Source: SZAS-103 sp038216155
Lineage (GTDB): Bacteria; Pseudomonadota; Gammaproteobacteria; Xanthomonadales; Xanthomonadaceae
Direction of reading: 5' to 3'
Assembly (NCBI GenBank): GCA_038216155.1
Contig: JBBQQH010000004.1
Location: 1-64,000 of the forward strand
Length of the DNA: 64,000 nucleotides
Of the stretch, positions 53,934 to 63,299 are shown in pieces (within the stretch, counting starts at the first letter, position 1; each line of letters begins with the position of its first letter). Below the pieces are notes generated by a model. That model was not told the origin of the DNA, did not search any database, and was given only the letters and a program-made list of their open reading frames with translations. A program made the position numbers and the translations under genes.

Positions 53934-55673
53934 ATGCATCTGTCGTCGAATCACAGCGCCCGTCACTGCTTGCAACAAGTTGCCGTGGTTACCGCTTGCG
54001 CCGCGTTCACCGTCACATCGGCATCGGCTGCCGACCGCGTCACCGGTAAATCCTTCGCGACGCGTTCCGAGGTTTACGCGCCGCACGCAATGGCCGCGAC
54101 CTCGCAACCGCTCGCGACCCAGATTGCGCTCGATGTCATGAAGAACGGTGGCAGCGCGGTCGATGCGGCAATCGCGGCTGACGCCGCGCTCGGGTTGATG
54201 GAGCCGACCGGCGCTGGCATGGGCGGCGACTTGTTCGCGATCGTGTGGGATCCGAAGGCGAAAAAATTGTTCGGCTACAACGGATCGGGTCGCTCGCCGA
54301 AATCTCTCACGTTGGCCGAGTTCCAGAAGCGCGGGCTCACGGATATTCCTCCACTCGGCCCATTGCCGGTTTCGGTGCCAGGCTGCGTCGATGGCTGGTT
54401 CGCGTTGCACGAGCGCTTCGGCAAGTTGCCGATGAAAAACGATCTTGCGCCGACGATCCGCTATGCGCGCGAAGGATTTCCGGTCAGCGAAGTAATCGCC
54501 TATTACTGGAATGCGTCAGTGGCGAGGCTTTCCAAATTCCCTGGTTTCACCGAGCAATTCACCCGCGACGGACGCGGCCCGCGCACCGGCGAGGTGTGGA
54601 TGCGGCCGACGCTCGCGAACACCTTGCAGAAGATTTCCGATGGCGGCCGCGATACGTTCTACAAGGGCGACATTGCGCACACCATCGCCGACTACATCAA
54701 GGCGCAGGGCGGATACCTTGCGTATGACGATCTTGCTTCGCACCACGGTGAATGGGTCGAGCCGGTCAGCACCAACTATCGCGGCTATGACGTCTGGGAA
54801 TTGCCGCCGAACGGGCAGGGCATCGCGACGCTGCAGCTACTCAACATCCTCGAAGGGTTCGACTTCAGCAAGATCCCGTTCGACAGCGCCGAACATGTGC
54901 ATTTGTTTGTCGAGGCCAAGAAACTCGCATTCGTTGATCGCGCGCGGTTTTACGCCGATCCGGACTTCACCAAGACGCCGATCAGCTGGCTGATCTCGAA
55001 GGACTACGCAACGCAGCGGCGCAAGCTGATTTCTATGGACAAGGCAGCAAAAGTGGTTGCGCCCGGCACGCCGCCGGCGCTCAATGCCGGTGACACGGTG
55101 TATCTGACCACTGCCGATGCCAGCGGGATGATGGTGTCGCTGATCCAGTCGAACTATCGCGGCATGGGCAGCGGCATGACCCCGCCGGGGCTCGGTTTCA
55201 TCTTGCAGGATCGGGGCGAGATGTTCGTGCTGAAGGAAGGCCATCCGAATTCCTTTGCGCCCGGCAAGCGCCCTTTCCACACCATCATCCCCGCGTTCGT
55301 CACCAGGAACGGCAAGCCGTGGCTGAGCTTCGGCGTGATGGGCGGCGCGATGCAGCCACAGGGTCATGTGCAGATTTTGATGAACCTGATCGACTTCGGC
55401 ATGAACCTGCAGGAAGCCGGCGATGCGCCGCGCATCCAGCACGACGGCGACAGCGAACCCACAGGCCAGAACACCGCGATGACCGACGGTGGCGAAGTGG
55501 ATCTGGAAACCGGTTTCGCATACGAAACCATCCGCGCGCTGATGCGCATGGGTCACAGCGTGCGCTTTGCCGATGGCCCGTACGGTGGTTACCAGGCGAT
55601 CGAGGTGAATCCGAACGGCGGCTACATCGGCGCCAGCGAATCGCGCAAGGACGGGCAAGCGGCGGGGTATTGA
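53934..55673 (+). CDS. Gamma-glutamyltransferase family protein, secreted
   Basis: This Ntn-hydrolase fold protein should cleave itself into two subunits and transfer or hydrolyse gamma-glutamyl groups. The 579-residue product has a signal peptide (cut after ASA, about residue 32), MKNGGSAVDAAIAADAALGLMEP near the N-terminus, and GDTVYLTTAD, where Thr388 is the likely nucleophile of the second subunit. It ends with GGYIGASESRKDGQAAGY, as expected. The ATG at 53934 has GAGG 7 bases upstream; another ATG at 53928 is possible. It could act on glutathione, but a relationship to glutathione is not shown. Confidence 0.9.
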   Translation: MHLSSNHSARHCLQQVAVVTACAAFTVTSASAADRVTGKSFATRSEVYAPHAMAATSQPLATQIALDVMKNGGSAVDAAIAADAALGLMEPTGAGMGGDLFAIVWDPKAKKLFGYNGSGRSPKSLTLAEFQKRGLTDIPPLGPLPVSVPGCVDGWFALHERFGKLPMKNDLAPTIRYAREGFPVSEVIAYYWNASVARLSKFPGFTEQFTRDGRGPRTGEVWMRPTLANTLQKISDGGRDTFYKGDIAHTIADYIKAQGGYLAYDDLASHHGEWVEPVSTNYRGYDVWELPPNGQGIATLQLLNILEGFDFSKIPFDSAEHVHLFVEAKKLAFVDRARFYADPDFTKTPISWLISKDYATQRRKLISMDKAAKVVAPGTPPALNAGDTVYLTTADASGMMVSLIQSNYRGMGSGMTPPGLGFILQDRGEMFVLKEGHPNSFAPGKRPFHTIIPAFVTRNGKPWLSFGVMGGAMQPQGHVQILMNLIDFGMNLQEAGDAPRIQHDGDSEPTGQNTAMTDGGEVDLETGFAYETIRALMRMGHSVRFADGPYGGYQAIEVNPNGGYIGASESRKDGQAAGY

Positions 55674-55931
55674 CCGCGCGCTGGCGACGCTTCGGTTTGG
55701 AGAGTAGGTCGGGGAGCGAACTCTCCACCGATCGTGGTGACCCCGTCGAACCACATCGGCCTCCATTGCGCTTGACGAGGCAGTGCGTGTGCGTATGCCT
55801 CTGGCGGACAATGCCTGCTTCGCGATTCGGGGCGGATCGATAGCCGATCCTGATGGCTATCCCTTGTTAAATCCGCAATCGCCCCCGATGATGGAAATGT
55901 GCCGCAGCAGCGGGGATCCTGGGGAATCCAG

Positions 55932-57089
55932 ATGCGCATTCGTGTACTGGTTGCTTGTACGGGCTTGATTGCGGTTTGTACCTCAGCCGCATGGTCAATG
56001 GACGCGCCGAAGTCGCAATCGACGCATTCGGATACGGCGATTGCTCAACCCACATCGCCAGACGCTCAGGACCAAGGCGAGCAGACGCCGGCTCAATAAG
56101 CGGAAGACGCCGCGCACTTTGCATATTTGACGTCGATGCTGGACGCACTCGCGGCAAGCGCGGCGCCCCGCGATCGCGCGCTTGCGAGTCAGATGGATTG
56201 GTTGAAGCAAGGAAGTACTGATCCAACGTCTTCCGAACACGCAAGCCGTGGTGCGCTGCTGCGCGGCGCCGCCAAGTCCGCACCCGACGATGCTTTGGTG
56301 CAATGGTTCTGGGCCAATGCAAACGAGCAAGATAGCGGTTGTAGCACCGCCGATCCGTGCCCCGATCGCGCGCATGCATTGGCCCGTCTGCAGCCGGATA
56401 ACGGCGCGGCATGGATGCCGGTGTTCGATGCCGCATCCAAAGCTCACGATGCGGCTGCTGCTGATACAGCGCTGGGTCGCATGGCGATGGCAACGCGATG
56501 GGACGGTGTATTCGGTGAATCGCTGAAAGCGTGGATGGAAGTGTATGCGCGCTATCCGGTGCCGCCGAATGAGCCGGCCGATGCGATGAAGCTCGACCAG
56601 CAGGGGCGCAACTTTGAGATGGCAATGGCCGCGAGTGCGGCAATTGCCATTCCAAGGTACCACCCGCTCGTGGACGCATGCACGCGCGAGAAGATGCCGA
56701 CCGTTGCTGCGGTGCGATCCAATGATTGCGCAATGATTGGGCGTCTGATGATGAATCATGGCAACGATCAACTCACTCGCCTGATCGGTCGTCCCGTGCT
56801 ACGCGGCTCAGGGCAATACACCAAAGGCGACCTGATCGCCGCGCGCGATTTCATGTGGTTGACCGAGCAGCGCTACAAATTGTCCGCAGCCCACGCAAAG
56901 GATCAGGACTGGTTTAAAGACGACATGCCGGTCTGGCTGGCCACTTGGGATGAAATGGCAGTGACTCGCAGCGAGCTACAACGTGCTGGAATAGCGCTGT
57001 CACCGCCAGCCGACTGGCAACCGCGCGGTCGCGATGGCAAGCCGATCAGCCCGCTGGGCGAGCCGCCTTCGAAACATGGGAGCCCCTAA
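55932..57089 (+). pseudogene. Exported helical-protein gene interrupted by one in-frame stop; paralog of the next gene
   Basis: An ATG at 55932 opens a signal peptide (MRIRVLVACTG, cut near TSAA or AWS) and an Ala/Gln/Ser-rich stretch that ends at TAA 56097-56099, after 55 codons. The same frame then continues without a stop to 57089, starting AEDAAHFAYLTSMLDALAAS, and this part aligns in layout with the gene at 57426: RDRALASQMDWL vs HERALAAWMVA, CAMIGRLMMN vs CARIGRLMAY. Reading through the stop would give 385 residues. A separate start at 56127 would lack a signal peptide. The stop is thus probably a recent nonsense mutation, or a sequencing error. Confidence 0.65.
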
Positions 57090-57425
57090 AAGTTTCGACG
57101 TTCCCCCGCGGAAGAAGCTGCCGACCTTTTTTAGATGAAGAGCCATGGCGCTAGCCATCAATCCTGCGGTTGTTAAACAGCGCTGCCGGCTTTGGCGGGA
57201 ATGACAGAATCGGTCAGATTTTTCTACGTTTGCTGAAACTTGCTTCGGTGCCGTAGGTCGAACAGGCCGCTAGCGATTCAGCGCCGGCAATGCGCTGGGA
57301 TGTTAGTCTCGCCGCTGTTTTCCGCCACATTCTAGCCACCGTCGTGCGATTGTTGGTGCCTTGCCGCCGGGCAATTGGCGCGCTGCGCTTGAACTGTATC
57401 GCCCGGTTTCCACCGCTTCCAACGG
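57090..57425. other. Intergenic region between the two paralogs
   Basis: The 336 bases hold no supportable gene. A T-run (TTTTTT) lies near 57128-57133 without a clear stem. The segment around 57184-57206 (GCCGGCTTTGGCGGGAATGACAG) resembles the widespread intergenic GTCATTCCCGC-type repeats found in many proteobacteria; only one copy is seen here. A promoter for the downstream paralog is expected but not obvious. Confidence 0.5.
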
Positions 57426-58463
57426 ATGTCTTTTTCCATGAGTGCAAACAACCTGATCAAGCTGGCGACGATCATGTGTCTAGTCGCCTTCACCGCATTA
57501 ACGGTCGCGCATGCACAAACCGCCGCTGCGACTGCGGCGCCTGCTGAATCCGCGCTGTCGCGGGCAGAAGCGGCGCTGTACGGCAAGCTCTCATCCAGCA
57601 GCGAGCCGCACGAACGCGCGCTGGCTGCTTGGATGGTGGCTGCCACGACTGAAGCGGCGCGCAGCGATCGTCGTGCGGCGTTGGATTTCGCTGCCGCCGC
57701 ACTGCCCCGCGATGCGATGCTGCAATGGCTGGCAGCGAGTGTGCTGGACCGCTGCGCGAGCAGCGATGCCAGCGGTGGGTCGCTGCAACTGCTGCAGCGC
57801 CTCGAGCCGGGCAATGCCGCCGTGGGCCTGCTGCAAGTCAATCGTGCCAATGTCTGCCGCAACCAGGCTGGGGTCGCTTCGGCATTTGCATCGATGGCAC
57901 GTGGCACGCGCTTTGATCGCCACACCGACCAGATCGTGCGCAGCTGGCTGAGCATCCTGCTGAATGACCCGGCCGGCAAGGCGGTGTTGCGCGCGCTGCC
58001 GGGCGATCAGGCCTCGGCGCTGGACGTCGCCATCCGCTATGCCTACAACAGCGAGGAGGCGCGCTACCAGGCGCTGATGGGCGGTTGCCGCAATCCGCAG
58101 CATGCAGCCGAGTGTGCGCGGATCGGGCGCCTGATGGCATATCAGGGCAAATCGCTGCTGGATCGCCAGGCCGGTTTTGCCATCCTGCAATTTACCAACA
58201 ATCTGCGCTCCGATGATCTGGTCCGCCTGCGCGCGTTGCACTGGTTATTGCAGCCTAAAGATGCGCTGCCACTCGTTGGCCAGACCGCCTATTCGAAGGC
58301 GATTCTGGCTGGCTGGATTGCAGGCGACGAGGAAGCAGCGATCGTTGGCAAGGCGCTCAATGCCGCCGGATTGTCGGCCGCGCCGCCAGCCAACTGGATC
58401 GATCCGGATGCACCGCAGAAGGCAACGCCCGCCTCGCCCAAGCCGGCTGCAACGGGCAACTAA
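57426..58463 (+). CDS. Exported helical protein, intact paralog of the preceding gene
   Basis: The 345-residue product has a signal peptide (cut after AHA, about residue 30) and a mostly helical mature part with Cys pairs, for example ALHWLLQPKDALPLV. It shares length, order of motifs and several identities with the interrupted gene at 55932-57089, including the CARIGRLMAYQG motif. The tail is Pro/Ala/Lys-rich. I do not recognise the family; TPR-like or helical-repeat architecture is inferred. A second ATG 12 bases downstream is an alternative start. The end faces the AAA+ gene, 24 bases away, convergently. Confidence 0.75.
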   Translation: MSFSMSANNLIKLATIMCLVAFTALTVAHAQTAAATAAPAESALSRAEAALYGKLSSSSEPHERALAAWMVAATTEAARSDRRAALDFAAAALPRDAMLQWLAASVLDRCASSDASGGSLQLLQRLEPGNAAVGLLQVNRANVCRNQAGVASAFASMARGTRFDRHTDQIVRSWLSILLNDPAGKAVLRALPGDQASALDVAIRYAYNSEEARYQALMGGCRNPQHAAECARIGRLMAYQGKSLLDRQAGFAILQFTNNLRSDDLVRLRALHWLLQPKDALPLVGQTAYSKAILAGWIAGDEEAAIVGKALNAAGLSAAPPANWIDPDAPQKATPASPKPAATGN

Positions 58464-58487
58464 TCGTCTCCGTTGCGGGGACGTTTC

Positions 58488-59975
58488 CTAGTCCGCCGGC
58501 ACCGTCCGCTCCTGCGCCCACGCGCGCAGGGCATTCACCTGTTCGGCCATCAGCACCGATAGCGGGCGCGTCGACTTGAGCGCATCCAGCACGCGCTGCT
58601 CGTCGACCGGCACGTGTTCGGCATGCGCGGCGTACAGGGCGCTGACCACCGCCTGCTCGATCTCGGCGCCGGAAAATCCATGCGCTGCATCGGCCAGCGC
58701 GGTGAGTGAAAATCCGCTCCAGTCGATATCACGTTTGTGCAGGTGCAGGCGGAACAATTCGGCACGCACGCTGGCATCGGGCAAGTCGATGAAAAAGATT
58801 TCGTCGAAGCGGCCCTTTCGCAGCAACTCGGCCGGTAATTGCTGCACGGCGTTCGCGGTCGCCACCAGAAACACGCTGCTCTTGCGTTCGGCCATCCAGG
58901 TCAGAAAGTAACCCAGCACCCGCCGCGAGACGCCGCCATCCTCGCTGCCGCCGGAGCTTGCCAGGCCTTTCTCGATCTCGTCGATCCACAACACGCACGG
59001 TGTCAGTTGCTCGGCCGAGGCTAGCGCGTCGCGGAGATTCTTTTCGGTCTCGCCGTGATATTTGTCGTACAGGCTGCCGAAATCCAGCCGCAGCAGCGGC
59101 ACTTCCAGCGCACCGGCAATCGCTTTCGCCGCCATGCTCTTGCCGCAGCCCTGAACGCCCAGCAGCAGCACGCCGCGCGGCGGATCCAGGCCAACCGGCA
59201 AGTTGTCGTCGGTGAAGGCGCTTTTGCGTAGCAGGACCCATTGCTTGAGCCGGCCGAAACCTGCCACGTCCTGGAATCGCGCCGCATCAATGCCGAAAAA
59301 CAGATGCCCGCTGCGATTGAGCAGCTCGAACTTGAGTTTGGTCAGCTCCGGCAGATCGGCCGCCCCGATCGCGCCATCGCGAAAGATCACCTGCCGTGCC
59401 AACCGCCGCGCCTCGGTCAGCGACAACCCACGCAGGTTGCGCACGATCGCCTTCAGCGCGACCGCATCGATCTCGACCCGACGTCCACCGTTTTCGCGCA
59501 TGTACATCGCCGCCTCGTCGCGCACCATTTTCACCAGTGCGGTCTCGTCGGGCATACGCAGCGTGAAACGCACAGCGAGAGGTTCGAGCTCCTCCGGCAA
59601 CGTGACCTTGGTGCCAACCAGCACGATCGTGTGCTCGCAGCAATTGCGACGGTCGATTAGGTCGCGCAACTGGCGCTGGGTCGCGGCGTAAGTGAGGTAT
59701 GGGTGGAAGTCCAGCAGCAGATAAATGCCGCGCTGCTCGTGGCTGGCGATCGCGCGCAGCGTGTTGTTGGGGTCGGGCGCAGTGTCGGAGGCGTCCTCGC
59801 GATCCATGTCGATCCGCCGCAGGCCTTCAGTGATCGACCAGCGATACAACGCGCGCCAGACATCGATCAGCAGGCGCCGGAACAGATCCAGTACGCGCGC
59901 CTCGTCGGGCGTCTCGATGATGATCAACGGCGTATTCGCACGCACCAGCGCGGCGAGGTCTTGCGATTCGGACAT
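58488..59975 (-). CDS. AAA+ ATPase, Ycf46-like
   Basis: The 495-residue protein has an N-terminal domain (about 1-225) with ANTPLIIIETPDEARVLDL, and a C-terminal AAA+ module with Walker A GVQGCGKS (273-280), Walker B LWIDEIE (329-335), a sensor Asn (375) and an arginine-finger motif RKGRFDE. This layout matches the Ycf46 family of bacteria and plastids, which is implicated in membrane-protein or photosynthesis regulation elsewhere; the role here is unknown. The ATG at 59975 has GGAG 9 bases upstream. It is divergent from the parA-like gene. Confidence 0.85.
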   Translation of the reverse strand: MSESQDLAALVRANTPLIIIETPDEARVLDLFRRLLIDVWRALYRWSITEGLRRIDMDREDASDTAPDPNNTLRAIASHEQRGIYLLLDFHPYLTYAATQRQLRDLIDRRNCCEHTIVLVGTKVTLPEELEPLAVRFTLRMPDETALVKMVRDEAAMYMRENGGRRVEIDAVALKAIVRNLRGLSLTEARRLARQVIFRDGAIGAADLPELTKLKFELLNRSGHLFFGIDAARFQDVAGFGRLKQWVLLRKSAFTDDNLPVGLDPPRGVLLLGVQGCGKSMAAKAIAGALEVPLLRLDFGSLYDKYHGETEKNLRDALASAEQLTPCVLWIDEIEKGLASSGGSEDGGVSRRVLGYFLTWMAERKSSVFLVATANAVQQLPAELLRKGRFDEIFFIDLPDASVRAELFRLHLHKRDIDWSGFSLTALADAAHGFSGAEIEQAVVSALYAAHAEHVPVDEQRVLDALKSTRPLSVLMAEQVNALRAWAQERTVPAD

Positions 59976-60117
59976 TGGGCTTTCTCCGCAGGCGCGCACA
60001 TTAGCAGAGCCGCCAAGTGTGCTTCTCAAGACGAAACCAAAAAATGGGTGCCTTCAACCGCTTGCCGCTTCGCGCCTCGATGTTAGAGTGAGTGCCCGTC
60101 TCGCTGAGGGCAGTCGC

Positions 60118-60750
60118 ATGCGCATGATTCTGGTGGCCGCTTCCAAGGGCGGTGTCGGCAAGACCACGATTGCCACCAACCTCGCGGCGCGGTTTGCGGT
60201 GGATGGCAAGCACACCGTGCTGGTGGATGCCGATCGGCAAGGCTCATCCACGCATTGGTGCGAGAAGCGCGCGGGGATGGACAGCGCAGTGTTGCCGGTG
60301 GACGGCACCGGTCGCGACTGGAAAAAGTCGGTGCCCGACGACGCGCAGCGAATCATTGTTGACTGTCCGTCCGGCGCGATGGGCAGCGATCTCGCCGCGT
60401 TTCTGGACGAGGCTGATGCGGTGCTGGTGCCGGTGCTGCCGTCGACGATTGACATCGAGGCAACCGTGCCATTCCTGGATTCGCTGGTGCAGCACACGCG
60501 CGTGAAACGCGGCAAGCTCAAGGTCGGGCTGGTGATGAACCGGATGAAGCCGTGGACCAATGCATCGCGGCTGGCCGCCGACCAACTCGGCAACTGGCCG
60601 TATCCAATCGTGGCGCAATTGCGCGACACTCAGGCGTATGTGCTGCTTGCAGGACTGGGGCGCGGGTTGTACGACTATCGTTCCGAACAGGTGCGCAACC
60701 ACCAGCAAGACTGGGCGCCGCTGTTCAAATGGCTGAAGAAGGTGAGCTGA
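60118..60750 (+). CDS. Orphan ParA-family ATPase
   Basis: The 210-residue protein has the deviant Walker A KGGVGKTT (residues 10-17) with the signature Lys10, a VLVDADRQGSSTHW segment and a VDCPSG motif. It resembles ParA/MinD-type partition or positioning ATPases but has no adjacent parB and is short, like other orphan ParA proteins. A GAGG site 8 bases upstream supports the ATG at 60118. sixA follows after 1 base. Confidence 0.88.
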   Translation: MRMILVAASKGGVGKTTIATNLAARFAVDGKHTVLVDADRQGSSTHWCEKRAGMDSAVLPVDGTGRDWKKSVPDDAQRIIVDCPSGAMGSDLAAFLDEADAVLVPVLPSTIDIEATVPFLDSLVQHTRVKRGKLKVGLVMNRMKPWTNASRLAADQLGNWPYPIVAQLRDTQAYVLLAGLGRGLYDYRSEQVRNHQQDWAPLFKWLKKVS

Positions 60751-60751
60751 G

Positions 60752-61228
60752 ATGCGCGAATTGATCCTGCTGCGACACGCCCACGCCGAGCACGGTGCGG
60801 CTGGAATGAGCGATGCCGAACGCGCATTGTCCGAGCGCGGGCGCGAGGAAGCGATCGCCGCCGGCAGCTGGATGCTGGAGCACGGCCACATTCCTGATCG
60901 CACGCTGTGCTCGCCGGCGCGGCGCGCGCGCGAGACGCTGGAACTGGTGCAGGACAGCATCGGCAGCGGCGAAGTCGAACGCGTCGATGAGATTTATGAG
61001 GCAACCCCGGGCGATTTGATCGCGCTGGCCGATGCGCATCGTGATGTCGGCAGATTGCTGCTGGTTGGGCACAACCCTGGCTTCGAGCAACTGGCGGCAT
61101 TGCTGTCGACCGGGCAGTCGGGCGATTTTCGCGGCATGCCTGCCGCCGGGATCGCGGTGCTGAAAATTCCCGCCGACGCGGCACTGGAGCCGGGCGTGGC
61201 CGAACTGGCGGCGTTCTGGATGCCGTGA
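60752..61228 (+). CDS. sixA: Phosphohistidine phosphatase SixA
   Basis: SixA dephosphorylates histidine-phosphorylated proteins, such as NPr of the nitrogen PTS in E. coli. The 158-residue protein is a minimal histidine-phosphatase fold with LLRHAHAEH (R8, H9) and LLVGHNPGFEQLA (second catalytic His). It is 1 base after the parA-like gene, so the two are probably cotranscribed. Confidence 0.92.
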   Translation: MRELILLRHAHAEHGAAGMSDAERALSERGREEAIAAGSWMLEHGHIPDRTLCSPARRARETLELVQDSIGSGEVERVDEIYEATPGDLIALADAHRDVGRLLLVGHNPGFEQLAALLSTGQSGDFRGMPAAGIAVLKIPADAALEPGVAELAAFWMP

Positions 61229-61287
61229 TCGCGTTGACCGTGGTGGCGGTGTTGTTGTTGGCCTCGCGATACGCGCCAGCGAGATGA
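61225..61287 (+). CDS. Candidate 20-codon hydrophobic peptide linking sixA and the PLD gene
   Basis: A GTG at 61225-61227 overlaps the sixA stop (GTGA), and the frame runs 20 codons to TGA at 61285-61287, which itself overlaps the PLD gene ATG (ATGA). The peptide has a hydrophobic run (ALTVVAVLLLA) followed by a basic tail, like a single short membrane helix. The two four-base overlaps suit coupled translation. No ribosome site is clear, and chance cannot be excluded with a frame this short. Confidence 0.35.
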   Translation: MIALTVVAVLLLASRYAPAR

Positions 61288-63299
61288 GACCACGCATTAC
61301 CGCATTGGCGTGCGTGCTGTTGCTGGTGCTGGGCGGTTGCGCCAGCCTCAGTCGCCGCGATCTGAATCGCGCACAGGCGCTGGCCGCCGCCGCGCAATCG
61401 ACCTCGATCGATTGCGCCGCTGCCGATGCCTGCGCCCAAGCCTCCCCGCTGCGGGCGTTGGGTGATGCCGCGATCAGTCAGTCGCGCGGCAGCGACACCA
61501 TCGACTACGTGCAGATTATCGAACAGGGCCAGGACGCATTGCTGGCGCGCATCAACCTGATCCGCAGCGCGCGCAGCAGCATCGATCTGCAGACCTATAT
61601 CTTCAGCGAGGACGACGCCGGTTACCTGGTGTTGAACGAACTGATGGGCGCGGCGCGGCGTGGCGTGAGCGTGCGCTTGCTGATCGACCAGATGAACGCG
61701 CCGCCCGATCTGCCGTTGTTGGCCTCGCTGGCCAGCACGGATGCCAACTTCCAGATTCGCCTGTACAACCCGACATTCAAGCGCGCGCACACATCGCCGC
61801 TGCAATATGCGGCCAGCATCGTCTGCTGTTTCCGGCGCTTCAACCAGCGCATGCATACCAAACTGTTGATCGTTGATGGCCGGGTTGGCATCACTGGCGG
61901 ACGCAATATCCAGAACGATTACTACGACTGGGATCCGGTACTGGATTTTCGCGATCGCGACGTGCTGCTAGCCGGGCCGGCAACGCGCGACATGCAGCGC
62001 GTGTTCAATGCGTTCTGGAGTTACAAACGCGCGGTGCCGGTAGCGCGGCTGAAGGATGTCGCACGCATCCTGCTCAACAACAACGGTCCGCCACCGCTGC
62101 CGCCATTGGCCGGGCAGAACCGCAGCGAAAGGGTAATCGAGATGTCTGCGCTGGCTAGCGATCAGGCCGAAGTGGCGCGGCGTCTGGTCGACACCGCGGT
62201 TCCTGTTGCGCGCGCGGAGTTCATCGGCGATGGCCCGGGCAAGCAGGATGCGGTGTCGGCACTACCGGGCGCCGGGATCACCAACGATTTGCGTATGCTG
62301 ATCGAAACTGCTCGCCATACGGTGGTGATGCAGACACCGTACCTGGTGCTCAGCAAAGGCGCGCGCCAGATGTTCCAGCGCATGCACGAGCGATCGGATC
62401 CGCCGACCGTGGTCGTGTCCAGCAATTCGTTGGCCTCCACCGATGCGTTTCCGGCTTACGCGCTGTCGTACAAGTACAAGCGCCGCTATCTACGCGAGCT
62501 GGGCTTCGAGTTGTACGAGATGAAGCCGCAGCCGCTGGATACGCCGATCGATCTGGAAGCAACGGGCGCGCCGATGACCCGTGATGACGACGCGCAGGCG
62601 AACCCGGGAAATGCCGGTGGCTCGGCGATCTTGGCCGGCAGCGGTCGATCGCGCAGGGACCAGGACCGCAGCCGCGATCAACAGGCAAACGCGGTCGATA
62701 GCGAGGATAGCGAACGCGCGCATGGTGACACCGCCGGCCCGCCCGGAAGCGGACGCATCCGGTTGCAGGCCGCGACCGAATCGGGTCGCGCCCGACCGCA
62801 CCGGCGCGGCATCCGCCTGTTGCCGCTGACTGAAACCGGCTTGCGCATCAGCCTGCATTCGAAGTCGATCGTGATCGACGGCGAGATCGGCATCGTCGGT
62901 TCGCACAATTTCGATCCGCGTTCGGATCACTACAACACCGAGGGCGCGGTGATCGTGCACAATCGCGAGATCGCGAAGCGCATCCAGCAGGCGGTGTTGC
63001 TGGATGCCTCGCCGCAAAATTCGTGGCTGATCGCGCGGCGGCCGCCGTCACTGGTCTCGGGTATCAACGCCAGCATCTCGCGCGTGTTCGAAGAATTGCC
63101 GCTGTTCGATTTCTGGCCGTTCCGCTACGCCACCAGCTACCAGCTCAAACCCGGCTGCTCGCCGATTCCGCCGGAGGATCCGCGCTTTGACGATTGCTGG
63201 ATCCCGGTCGGCGATTTCCCCGGCGTGGAAATCTCGTTCAAGGCCTTTGCTACTCGCGTGCTAACCGCATTTGGGGCCGGGCTGGCGCCCATTCTTTAA
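61284..63299 (+). CDS. Phospholipase D-family lipoprotein, cardiolipin synthase-like
   Basis: The 671-residue protein has a lipobox (LGGC, Cys19), so it should be membrane-anchored on the outside of the cytoplasmic membrane. Two HKD motifs are present: HTKLLIVDGRVGITGGRN (H191, K193, D198) and HSKSIVIDGEIGIVGSHNFD (H525, K527, D532). Between them is a low-complexity insert (about 425-510), rich in Asp, Arg, Ser and Gly, not usual in the family. The overall layout resembles ClsC-type or other envelope PLD-family enzymes; the substrate is unknown. It begins within the ATGA of the 20-codon frame. Confidence 0.85.
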   Translation: MRPRITALACVLLLVLGGCASLSRRDLNRAQALAAAAQSTSIDCAAADACAQASPLRALGDAAISQSRGSDTIDYVQIIEQGQDALLARINLIRSARSSIDLQTYIFSEDDAGYLVLNELMGAARRGVSVRLLIDQMNAPPDLPLLASLASTDANFQIRLYNPTFKRAHTSPLQYAASIVCCFRRFNQRMHTKLLIVDGRVGITGGRNIQNDYYDWDPVLDFRDRDVLLAGPATRDMQRVFNAFWSYKRAVPVARLKDVARILLNNNGPPPLPPLAGQNRSERVIEMSALASDQAEVARRLVDTAVPVARAEFIGDGPGKQDAVSALPGAGITNDLRMLIETARHTVVMQTPYLVLSKGARQMFQRMHERSDPPTVVVSSNSLASTDAFPAYALSYKYKRRYLRELGFELYEMKPQPLDTPIDLEATGAPMTRDDDAQANPGNAGGSAILAGSGRSRRDQDRSRDQQANAVDSEDSERAHGDTAGPPGSGRIRLQAATESGRARPHRRGIRLLPLTETGLRISLHSKSIVIDGEIGIVGSHNFDPRSDHYNTEGAVIVHNREIAKRIQQAVLLDASPQNSWLIARRPPSLVSGINASISRVFEELPLFDFWPFRYATSYQLKPGCSPIPPEDPRFDDCWIPVGDFPGVEISFKAFATRVLTAFGAGLAPIL

